A stretch of 64,000 nucleotides of DNA from Psoroptes ovis (taxonomy: Eukaryota; Arthropoda; Arachnida; Sarcoptiformes; Psoroptidae): positions 3,038,001-3,102,000 of the forward strand of contig PQWQ01000006.1 of NCBI GenBank assembly GCA_002943765.1, read 5' to 3'. Each line of letters starts with the position of its first letter. Positions within the stretch are counted from its first letter, which is position 1. Below, piece by piece: positions 1 to 8,433 of this stretch. Under the pieces are notes generated by a model. The model saw only the letters and a program-made list of their open reading frames with translations. It made no database searches and had not been told where the DNA came from. A program made the position numbers and the translations under genes.

Positions 1-8
1 GAAAAAAA

Positions 9-1364
9 ATGGTATCGGAACTAACAACAAATGGCAATACATGTGTCAATGATAATTTTTCAGATGATACAGCAAAACATCAACAAAAATTCAATGATGA
101 TAATAATAATAATGATAATAACAATGGTTCAAATGATTATAATATTGATAAAGAAATTGATAGCAGTGAAGCAACATTATTAACATGTAAAAATGCTAAT
201 GTTTCAAACTATGATTTCAATGTAAATATTCCGATAAAATTTGTTGGCCTGAAAAATCTTGGCAATACATGTTACATTAATTCAACAATACAATCATTGT
301 ACGGTACAAATAAATTACGACAATATATGATGAAAAAGTTATTCATTAATAATAATAATAATTATCACAATGATGATGATGGACGAATACAATTAAAATT
401 ATCAAAATTATTTAATCAAATGAATGAATATGGTAGTGATTTATTGAATAATAGTAGTAATAATAATAATAACAATATACAAATTATTAAACCGGATAAA
501 TTCATAAATGGATTTCGTTTAATCAAACCTCAATTTATACGTAATGAACAGCATGATGCACAAGAATTTCTAACGATTCTACTTGAATGTTTGCATCAAG
601 AAGATAATAAAGTTAAGAATAAAAATTGTAATTTTGAACCAAAAAATGCTGATGAAGCATGGCAATATCAATATAATTATATTGATAATAGTTTTTATTC
701 ACGATTATTTGTCGGTCAAATTGAATCGACATTGAAATGTTTGTCTTGTAATCATAAAAGTTTATCTTGGACTAATTTTTGGCAATTAAATTTAAATCTT
801 AAAAATGACATAACTAATAATTATTATAATCATGATTCTGATGATCAGCAACAACAACAACAAACATGGAGCATTGATCAATGTCTTCAAGAATATATGG
901 CTTGGGAAGTAAATCAATTTGTGATTCATTGAATGATGAGTAATGTTTTAAATTTTCCATAGACATTAATTGATACAGCATTTTGTGAAAATTGTAAACA
1001 AAATCAGGTTTCGAAAAAACGATCAATAATATGTCGATCACCGCATTATTTAATAATACATTTGAAACGCTTTACTCATACTGGCTCGAAAATAGATCAT
1101 AAAATTACCATCAATCATTCATTGGAATTGTGTGGAAAAAAATATTCACTGTATTCATGTATATTACATCGTGGTTCCGAATCAAGTGGACATTATCAAA
1201 CAATATTGACACCATATTATCGTCATTGGATATTGTTCGATGATGAGCAAGTATTTAATAATTTATCAATCGAAGATGTTGAAAATTTACTTGGTAATAA
1301 TGGTTACATATGTTTTTATCGTTCTGTTGCTAATAAAATTGTAGCTATTAATAATAGTGAATAA
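9..1364 (+). CDS. Ubiquitin-specific protease (USP family deubiquitinase)
   Basis: Cysteine protease that removes ubiquitin from substrates. Two exons, 9-908 and 963-1364, join in phase 0 through a 54-bp GT-AG intron and give about 433 residues. The USP catalytic domain starts near residue 78: the Cys box GNTCYINS (C88), the box NEQHDAQEF, and the His box SGHYQ (H377) followed by WILFDDEQV and a final GYICFYRS strand. Two Cys pairs, CLSC and CENC, form the usual USP zinc-binding finger. The first 75 residues are Asn/Asp-rich and unlike any domain I know. The architecture (one compact catalytic domain, short N-terminus) resembles USP2/USP21-type enzymes, but I cannot fix the orthologue. The ATG lies only 8 bases from the window edge, so an upstream exon or an earlier start cannot be excluded. 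A poly(A) signal AATAAA stands at 1458-1463. Confidence 0.88.
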
Positions 1365-1782
1365 TTGCATAAAAATTATTGATAGCAATTATTTGTAGAA
1401 TTTTGTTTTTATTATGTGTGAATTATTTCCAAAATAATTTTATTTATCCATCTCAACAATAAAATCTGATTGTTATAAACATTGACAAAGCCTTTGCGAT
1501 CTATTATCAAGATGACAATATTCGTCATCATAATTGATTAAATGAATTTTTTAAATAATTCGATCATTCATAATACACGTGTTGCAATCACGTGGTTTGT
1601 TGTGATTGAGAAATTTTGTCTACAATTTCACGATAGGAGTAAGAAATCAAGCATTGGAACATTTGCATTGTAGTTCAAGAGCTTGACTTTAAGGGTGCTA
1701 ATGACATTAATCGTATTTAATATTTTCATTTTCTTTACTTTTGTCTTCAAACGCCTGTAATTCATAGAAAAATCGAAATTCA
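1365..1782. other. Intergenic, USP to dCTP pyrophosphatase
   Basis: No open frame of note. It holds the 3' UTR of the USP gene and the presumed promoter of the dCTP pyrophosphatase gene, with two CACGTG E-boxes described separately. Confidence 0.6.
1576..1594. promoter_or_regulatory. Paired CACGTG E-boxes upstream of dCTP pyrophosphatase
   Basis: Two perfect CACGTG palindromes at 1576-1581 and 1589-1594, start to start 13 bp, about 190-210 bp before the ATG of the next gene. CACGTG is the core bound by Myc/Max/Mnt and some other bHLH factors. Binding is an inference from the motif alone. Confidence 0.35.
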
Positions 1783-2097
1783 ATGATGACCGACGATAAT
1801 AAAACGAATGAATTTAAATTTTCAAAACTTTCGCTAGAAGACATTCGTCAAATGCATGAAAAATTTGTCGACGAAAGAAATTGGTCACAATATCATCAAC
1901 CGAGAAATATATTGCTTGCGATGATTGGTGAAATTGGTGAATTAGCTGAGTTATTTCAATGGAAATCTGATTCTGATTGTGATGATCATTTATCAAAATG
2001 GAATCAAAAGGAGCTGAATGCATTGGGTGATGAATTGAGTGATGTTATGATTTATTTGATTCGATTAGCAGATCGCTGTCGTATCGATATTTCATAG
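1783..2097 (+). CDS. DCTPP1: dCTP pyrophosphatase 1-like (all-alpha NTP pyrophosphatase)
   Basis: Predicted to hydrolyse dCTP and modified dCTP analogues to the monophosphate, cleaning the nucleotide pool. Single exon, 104 residues. The MazG-type metal-binding pattern is intact: E50-x-x-E53 in GEIGELAELFQW and E84-x-x-D87 in DELSDVMIYL. HQPRN and RLADRC are typical of the DCTPP1 branch. The protein stops right after RCRIDIS, where other family members usually continue for tens of residues, including a conserved Lys/Arg/Tyr-rich segment near the end. AATAAA at 2108-2113, only 11 nt past the stop, is consistent with a real short end. A spliced or frameshifted C-terminus has not been excluded. 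Confidence 0.85.
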   Translation: MMTDDNKTNEFKFSKLSLEDIRQMHEKFVDERNWSQYHQPRNILLAMIGEIGELAELFQWKSDSDCDDHLSKWNQKELNALGDELSDVMIYLIRLADRCRIDIS

Positions 2098-2319
2098 GGA
2101 TTTTTTAAATAAAAATACAAATACCAAACGTTGTCAATATAAATTGATCAAAACATTTTTTTCTGATAAATCTTAATACCTGTAGTCAAGGAAATTTTGA
2201 TTTATAAAAAAAATGTGAAAATAAATGAAATGTAATCATTAAAAAAAAAATACTTAAAATTTTGTTTTTTTATCATTTGATTGTTTTGATTTCTAATGTA
2301 AATCAATTTAAAAGTCGAA

Positions 2320-4091
2320 ATGGTAAAATCGAAATTGATTTTAGTTCCATTTTTATTACATCTATTATCTCATCATGGTTCGGCTAAAAATTCCACAAAT
2401 GAAACCAATCTAATTGATGCTGACAACAATTCACTGATTGTAGAAGCAGTGATCGATAGACATTATGATTGCAATGAAACAATATTGAATAATGAAATCA
2501 GATTCTTAGATTCCAGTAAAATATGTCATCTTAAACCATTGAATGATGTAAATATGTTTTTGTTTTCACAAATAATTTAAAATCTTTCATACTTTTTTCT
2601 TAAAAGACATTCATTGGTTATTTTTTCATTGAATCTAATGATGGTGATTATCTGAAATCAAATATTGATTTTTGGGCCAATTCAAATGATTATAAATTGT
2701 TGATCATCGATGATAATTCAGATCGTATTCTGAGCTCATTTCATGGTAATAATAATAACGATAATAATTGTGAAACATTGAATGAATCACAAACATTTAT
2801 TAGTGATTCTAATAAGGTATGATTGACCATCGTCTATGAATTCAAAGATTTAATTAAGTCATTTCTTCTAATTCAAATTTCTATTAGATACGCATTGAAT
2901 TCATGATACACCACGATGATAAAGGCTTTTATGCGAATGAAAATGGTGAAGAAAAAATCAGATTTCAGAATGATGATGTGAAATCAATAATGAAATTTAA
3001 AATTTCATATGAAAAAATAAATTTCGAATCAATTCCAATCAAAGAAAAATATGATGATGAAAATGGTTTTCAAATAAAAATCGATTCGTATCGGCCAAAC
3101 TCTGTTTGGACATATGTCATGCCTAAAACAGAAGAAAATGAATTTGAATATAAAATTGGTGTTCATTTCACTATTAAACATTTGGATTTAGATTTTATGA
3201 AAAATGACTATCTAATTATTTGCCCCGGTATGGAATCACAATTTTGGTTTCATTCAAAGTGTCAAATCGTAACACAGCGAATTTCAAATGAAAAAAATGA
3301 AAATGGTGATATTATGAGATTTTGGGTCAATGCTGATTCTGCATTTCTCAAGTATTTCAAAATTTTATTTAATAATTCAATTAGAAATTGATTTATTCAT
3401 TTTATTTACTAATTTTTAAAGAGTTGTAACTCATAATTCATTCATATCATCGAACAAAATATTAGAAGCATATGGTTTTCAAGCTAATAAAACTGTCAAA
3501 AAGCTGAAAAATAATGAAATACCTAATCGTATTAAAATGGCTTCAACACAATTGTGTTTTGAACAATTTTGCATTAATTGGCATTCAAATTATAAAGATA
3601 AATTTCGTCAAGATTATGCGCTCAAATTGAATAATTATCTTATTGAACATGAATCGAATATTAGTATGCTTGTTGAAGCTGATGATGGTATGTTTTTGCT
3701 TTTATTCATTATAATCATTATTAAAATTATTAAATTTATTTTCAATAAAGTTTTAATCATCGAATATCGTAATGAATCAATATCAACATCACGTTATAAT
3801 GTTGTTTGTCGCGTTAGTGTTGCTGTAACATCAGCATTTGATCCTGAATATCCATTAGTCGATGGTGATACTTTACATCATATGTATTTTGGCTCTTCAA
3901 AATCAATCATATTCAATGGTATACGTGTTACTGATTGTTCATATTTAAGTATTACAATTAAAGAAATAATTATACCAATCATTCTGATCATATTCATATT
4001 TTCATTCATAACAATTTTATTTTGGCATTTACAAACAAAATTGATCAAGAATAATTATAAAAAACTTAAAAATACAAGCAATCTTAAATGA
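2320..4091 (+). CDS. Unrecognised single-pass membrane protein, five exons
   Basis: I do not recognise the family. Exons 2320-2547, 2607-2816, 2888-3351, 3422-3687 and 3751-4091 join in consistent phases (0, 0, 2, 1) into 502 residues. The start shows a signal peptide (hydrophobic LILVPFLLHLLSHHG). Near the end is one strong membrane segment (EIIIPIILIIFIFSFITILFW), followed by about 22 mostly basic cytoplasmic residues, so a type I topology is likely. The ectodomain has several Cys residues and Asn-X-Ser/Thr sites. One segment around VHFTIKHLDLDF...DYLIICPG has the rhythm of a CUB domain, and LVEADD...RVSVAVTSAF could be the end of another. That reading is weak. Neighbours give no functional clue. 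The existence of a spliced secreted or membrane protein is well supported; its function is unknown. Confidence 0.7.
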
Positions 4092-4305
4092 TAATCAATC
4101 AATTATCAGAATAAAATTTTCATTTTTCAAAATTTGTAAACTCAAAAGAAACGACAATTTTTGTGCGCTGAAAATAAAATGATGATGAATTTTATTGATG
4201 ACAGATTTGGCCATATGTTTTTTACATTTTTCTGAAAATTTTCAATAATTTCACTTTTGATTGATGAAGGACCATTTCAGTTTTGGCACTTGTTTGTCGC
4301 TTGGG

Positions 4306-4327
4306 TTTTTTTTTTTTTTTTTTTTTT
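4306..4327. repeat. T22 homopolymer before the Meox promoter
   Basis: Run of 22 T, about 30 bp upstream of the TATA box of the next gene. Such a run is typically nucleosome-depleted and may form part of the promoter. It will also be length-variable. Confidence 0.8.
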
Positions 4328-4357
4328 GAACATTTCCGATCGACAAATCGTTTCTGG

Positions 4358-4366
4358 CTATATAAA
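4358..4366 (+). promoter_or_regulatory. TATA box of the Meox/buttonless-like gene
   Basis: CTATATAAA is the clearest TATA box I noticed in the window. Start-like sequences follow at the expected distance: TCATTT (A at 4384) and CCATTTT (A at 4393). Initiation there would lie downstream of the first in-frame ATG (4372) and make ATG 4444 the start codon. Confidence 0.5.
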
Positions 4367-4371
4367 CACAT

Positions 4372-4910
4372 ATGTCTTTGATCATTTCGTCCATTTTGAG
4401 ATCAGAAAAAAGAAGCATTAATCAGAATTGTCTTTTCACTAAAATGTTCAACATTGATGAAACGTTAATATTTAATGATAATTTTGATAATATAATGCAT
4501 AATCAACAATCTTGCATCTACGATAATAATTTCGATCAAATAATTGTTTCGGACAATAATCAAAATAATCATAATGATAATGATGATAACAGTAAAGATA
4601 ATCAAAAACTATGTCAACGTAAAGAACGTACATCATTTAGTCGATTTCAACTCGATTGTCTTGAACAACATTTTTGTCAACAAAGTTATTTAACACGTTT
4701 AAGACGTTATGAAATAGCTATTGAGCTGAATTTGACAGAACGTCAAGTTAAAGTTTGGTTTCAAAATCGAAGGTAAATAATATCAAAATTAATTATCAAA
4801 TTTTTTAAAAAATGTCGATTCATATCATTTCATAAATTTGTCAATTTAGAATGAAAGAGCGTAGACGCAATACCAATGATGATCATAAAAATCAACAAAT
4901 TTCACACTGA
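4372..4910 (+). CDS. btn: Homeodomain transcription factor, Meox/buttonless type
   Basis: Nuclear DNA-binding regulator; family members act in mesoderm and peripheral glia development. Exons 4372-4772 and 4850-4910 join in phase 2. From ATG 4372 the protein is 153 residues. From ATG 4444, which better fits the TATA box position, it is 129. The homeodomain starts at RKERTSFSRFQL and contains YLTRLRRYEIA and LTERQVKVWFQNRRM, the diagnostic Mox stretch. After WFQNRRM the sequence runs KERRR instead of the usual KWKR, and the protein ends 14 residues later, so it is much shorter than vertebrate MEOX. The N-terminus is Asn/Asp-rich. The intron splits homeodomain codon 53. The last 19 bp of coding sequence overlap the 3' end of WDR24 on the other strand. 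A possible poly(A) signal AATAAA at 5110-5115 lies inside WDR24 coding sequence. Confidence 0.85.
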
Positions 4911-7900
4911 TGACCGCAACCTGATGGACACAATGAATTGACACGAAACCATTCAAGCATATGTTTGAGGTGACCACCATGTGCACAACCTTGACACCAA
5001 ACATATAATCCGCGCACAGATACATGACAAATGCTACATGTACTTGGTTGTGAACGACATTTTTCACATAAAACTGATCCATGATGTATTGCTTTTTTAC
5101 ACGATGCACAATAAACTAATACGGATGTTGATGATTGATTCATATTTTGTATTTCAGGATCATTACATTGTTGTATCAAACGTGTGGATATGTTCCACAA
5201 TTGAAAACGATGTAATAATTCAATATAAGAACGGAACCATATTTGTATTGTTGATTTGTTAATAGATGATATTTGTTTCATGCGATCACCTAAAACTAAT
5301 ATAATTGATACGGCAGTTTGAACATCTGATATATCAACATAAAATCTTAACATTTGAGCAACAGATTCATGAATTGGCCACGTTGTTGGCGCTAAATTCT
5401 TTGATGACAATAATGCTTGTAAATTAGCATTTGAAAATCCGGATGCTTCATTCAGATTGAAATCTAATTCATCTTCTTCTTCATAACTAATTGTTGAATT
5501 CATATCATAATTTTCAAGCAATGAACCATCAGCAACATTTGCATTCATTTGTATGCCATATTCGGCTATATTGTGACGATGAAATATTGATTCACGTTGT
5601 AATTCCCATTCTTGATAATTGGAATCAAAATCATACAAATTATCATCATTATTACGATTATGATTATAATAATGCAATTGACGCTGTTCATTTGCATCAA
5701 TGATTTCCAATTGATTCGATTGATAAACATCAAAAAAATCTACGACAAATTTATTACTAGGCAATGTATCTTGTCTTAATGCTGGAAAATGATTATGAAA
5801 TATATCCATTTGATTTATATTAATATTATCATCATCATCATTCGAATTTCTTGAATGATAATGATGAAGATTATTCATCATAAGTCCATTGTTACCACCA
5901 CTATAATGACGTGTGTTACTACCTACACCAACAGGACCTCCACCACTGGCATGACGACTTGGTATATCACTTTTCATCATTTTATAATCATTACTATCAT
6001 TAAGTGGCTGCATACTGTTCTGTAAGCTCCCGCCACTGGGATTATTTCCTGTTGCATTGATCATGCTGCCCGCGACACCGCCACCACTAGATGTTGGATG
6101 ACGTCCGGTTACACTAAACATGTGTCGTATGATACGCCATGTTTGTGCAATTTGACTTCGATCTAGTGAATCAGAAACTTGTGCATTATGTTCACACAAT
6201 TCTTCAAAAGCTCTATCTGCTAATAAATATTTTTTTGCTGAATATATAAAATTTTTCATAGAAATTTCATTCGTTAAAGAGGATGAGAAGATTGGAAATT
6301 TTTTGCTTTCAAATAACATCATATAACTGATCATGCATCGAAAATGATCAGTCAATATCGTCTCATTGGTTTTTCTATATGATATTGGGACACTAATATT
6401 ATAAGGCGGTGCTGCACATGATGATGCCATTGTAGTCGTTGATGATGATAGTAAAGATTGCTGCTGTTGTAGCTGTGGCTTTGATTGACCATAATTAATT
6501 AAGTATTGCTGACCATAATGAGTTGATGACGGTGAGCCAATCGATATGTGTCTAGTTGCTGCTCGTATATTATCTCCAGTCATGATTGTTGATGTATTAT
6601 TCATCAATGATGATTCTGAATTATTACCAATATTATTTTGTGTTAATGATGTTGATAATGAATGATTTAAATTGATTGATGAATTAGATTGATTAATATC
6701 ATTAAATTGATTATTATTGACTATGTTACTATTGATATTATTATTACTATTATTTGATGTTATATTTAAACTTAATGTTTTGACTCGATTCAATCGATTA
6801 TTGTAATCATTGTTATTATTATAATTATTCGTAATAATATTGATAGTACCAATGCTGTCATCAATATTATTATTAACATTGTTATTTTCATTATTATTGT
6901 CATTATTAATATTTTTATCATTTTTATTGATATTATCATTATGATTATCATCATTATTGTCATTATCATTTTTATTATTATTAGCATCAGTCTTGTTGCT
7001 TTCATTGATAATATTATTATTGTTATGAATATTATTCATAATATTATTGCTGTTGTTGGTATTTTGTAAAGTTTGTGAATGACGATGGATGAAATCAGTT
7101 GTTGAGAATGCAACATCACCAAACGGATTGAGATCGATACCGATCGGTGGATAATGTTCAGCTGGATAATAAGCATCGGTTTCAAAACGAAATTGATAGA
7201 TAGTGCCATCTTTGCAAGATGATATGAATACGAATGGATCATTTTTCCAGGCTAATCCAGTAGTAACATCTTTTTTTGTACTGAATATTGCATACGGTAC
7301 ATATGGTCGTTTAATATCCCAAACATAGACACTAAAATCAACAACTAATGAACAGTTGCCAATATGAAAATCTTTGTCAGGCCTCCATTTTAATTTAGAA
7401 ACTGGCGTTATCGTATGAACATTATAGATTAATTGTGGACGGTTACGATTGCTTAAATCCCATACTTTGATAATTTTATCACGGCCACCAGTGGCTAACC
7501 ATTTATATGATTCTTGATTAGGATGCCATTCACATGCAAGTACAGGACCATCATGTGCAATAAAATTGCATTCAGGTCGATCTGGACGTCTAATGTCCCA
7601 TATTTCAACATTTCCCGTTTCTTGTACTGAAGCAAAGCTAAATTTCCAATGAGGTGAGAATTGCACATCGCGAACACTTTCAGAATTCGAAACAAAAGTT
7701 GTTACAGCTTCTTTTTTACGTAAATCAAATAATTTCATGCAACCATCTTGTGAACCGCTGAGTAATAGATTAGAATCATTGCTATGAAAACAGACTTTGT
7801 TCACGGTACGTTTGTGATCATTATAAACAACACTGATTTTCGATTTGGTTAAAGTTAATAAATTCCAAACAACGACAGCCCCATTTGTTGCAGCTGTTGC

Positions 7901-8131
7901 TAATATATCATTATCAAGGGGACACCATGTTACATCACTGTTGGAAAAATTTAAATTTTTCAAATTAGAACTGCGTAAATTGAATAATTCTTGACCAAAT
8001 AATCCGGTATCATCACATAGATTATAAACTTTTAATAAACTTCTTCCAGCAACAGCAAGTAAATTATCACGGCTAACAGCCATAGCATTAACTGGACTAT
8101 CTGTTTTGAACTGCATTATGTCTTGAAACAT
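4892..8131 (-). CDS. WDR24: WDR24, GATOR2 complex subunit
   Basis: WD40 and RING subunit of GATOR2, which relieves GATOR1 inhibition of TORC1 at the lysosome when amino acids are present. One exon, 1079 residues, against about 790 in human. Residues 1-345 form the WD40 propeller (repeats such as SGSQDGCMKLFDLR, TGGRDKIIKVWDL, VYVWDIKRP). A long Asn/Asp-rich stretch (about 360-520) and a Gly/Asn/Ser-rich one (about 690-800) account for the extra length. A conserved helical region starts ISYRKTNETILTDHF. The C-terminal zinc RING is intact: CASC, CEKC, CSIC, CQGC, then AHGGHLKHMLEW and CPSGCGHQC. The final residues, including two RING Cys, are encoded in DNA shared with the Meox gene. The gene is divergent from CHERP, 302 bp apart. 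Confidence 0.95.
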   Translation of the reverse strand: MFQDIMQFKTDSPVNAMAVSRDNLLAVAGRSLLKVYNLCDDTGLFGQELFNLRSSNLKNLNFSNSDVTWCPLDNDILATAATNGAVVVWNLLTLTKSKISVVYNDHKRTVNKVCFHSNDSNLLLSGSQDGCMKLFDLRKKEAVTTFVSNSESVRDVQFSPHWKFSFASVQETGNVEIWDIRRPDRPECNFIAHDGPVLACEWHPNQESYKWLATGGRDKIIKVWDLSNRNRPQLIYNVHTITPVSKLKWRPDKDFHIGNCSLVVDFSVYVWDIKRPYVPYAIFSTKKDVTTGLAWKNDPFVFISSCKDGTIYQFRFETDAYYPAEHYPPIGIDLNPFGDVAFSTTDFIHRHSQTLQNTNNSNNIMNNIHNNNNIINESNKTDANNNKNDNDNNDDNHNDNINKNDKNINNDNNNENNNVNNNIDDSIGTINIITNNYNNNNDYNNRLNRVKTLSLNITSNNSNNNINSNIVNNNQFNDINQSNSSINLNHSLSTSLTQNNIGNNSESSLMNNTSTIMTGDNIRAATRHISIGSPSSTHYGQQYLINYGQSKPQLQQQQSLLSSSTTTMASSCAAPPYNISVPISYRKTNETILTDHFRCMISYMMLFESKKFPIFSSSLTNEISMKNFIYSAKKYLLADRAFEELCEHNAQVSDSLDRSQIAQTWRIIRHMFSVTGRHPTSSGGGVAGSMINATGNNPSGGSLQNSMQPLNDSNDYKMMKSDIPSRHASGGGPVGVGSNTRHYSGGNNGLMMNNLHHYHSRNSNDDDDNININQMDIFHNHFPALRQDTLPSNKFVVDFFDVYQSNQLEIIDANEQRQLHYYNHNRNNDDNLYDFDSNYQEWELQRESIFHRHNIAEYGIQMNANVADGSLLENYDMNSTISYEEEDELDFNLNEASGFSNANLQALLSSKNLAPTTWPIHESVAQMLRFYVDISDVQTAVSIILVLGDRMKQISSINKSTIQIWFRSYIELLHRFQLWNISTRLIQQCNDPEIQNMNQSSTSVLVYCASCKKAIHHGSVLCEKCRSQPSTCSICHVSVRGLYVWCQGCAHGGHLKHMLEWFRVNSLCPSGCGHQCEIC

Positions 8132-8433
8132 TTTGTTTTGGACTGATCAATCAATCAATTTGATACATTTAAGGGTTATTGAGTTATTTTCATTAAATTT
8201 TCTCAAGTCAAAAAAAATACATCATAATTGAAATTAAACAAAAGTTAAGTAAACAAATTCATTTTGCGCCATCTACGACTTGAATTCAAAATACGAAATT
8301 CACATGCTGCTCGACGAAGAAAAAAATTGTGAATTATTCTTTGTTTTGTTTTGATTTTAGAATTAAATTCAACTGGATGACAAAAAAACAGGATTGAATG
8401 ATTTAAATCTTATTTTAAATTCTCAAAAAAAAA
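8132..8433. promoter_or_regulatory. Divergent promoter region, WDR24 and CHERP
   Basis: 302 bp between two start codons on opposite strands, so both promoters must lie here or in the first codons. No TATA box is seen. It contains GCGCCATCTA at 8266-8275, which on the minus strand reads TAGATGGCGC and fits the core of the CTCF consensus (YAGRKGGCRS). A related AGRTGGC-type element is found upstream of other genes in the window. Confidence 0.5.

Noticed and set aside
6790..7005. Ile/Met-rich minus-strand frame inside WDR24
   Set aside because: Frame-shifted reading of the Asn/Asp-rich insert of WDR24.
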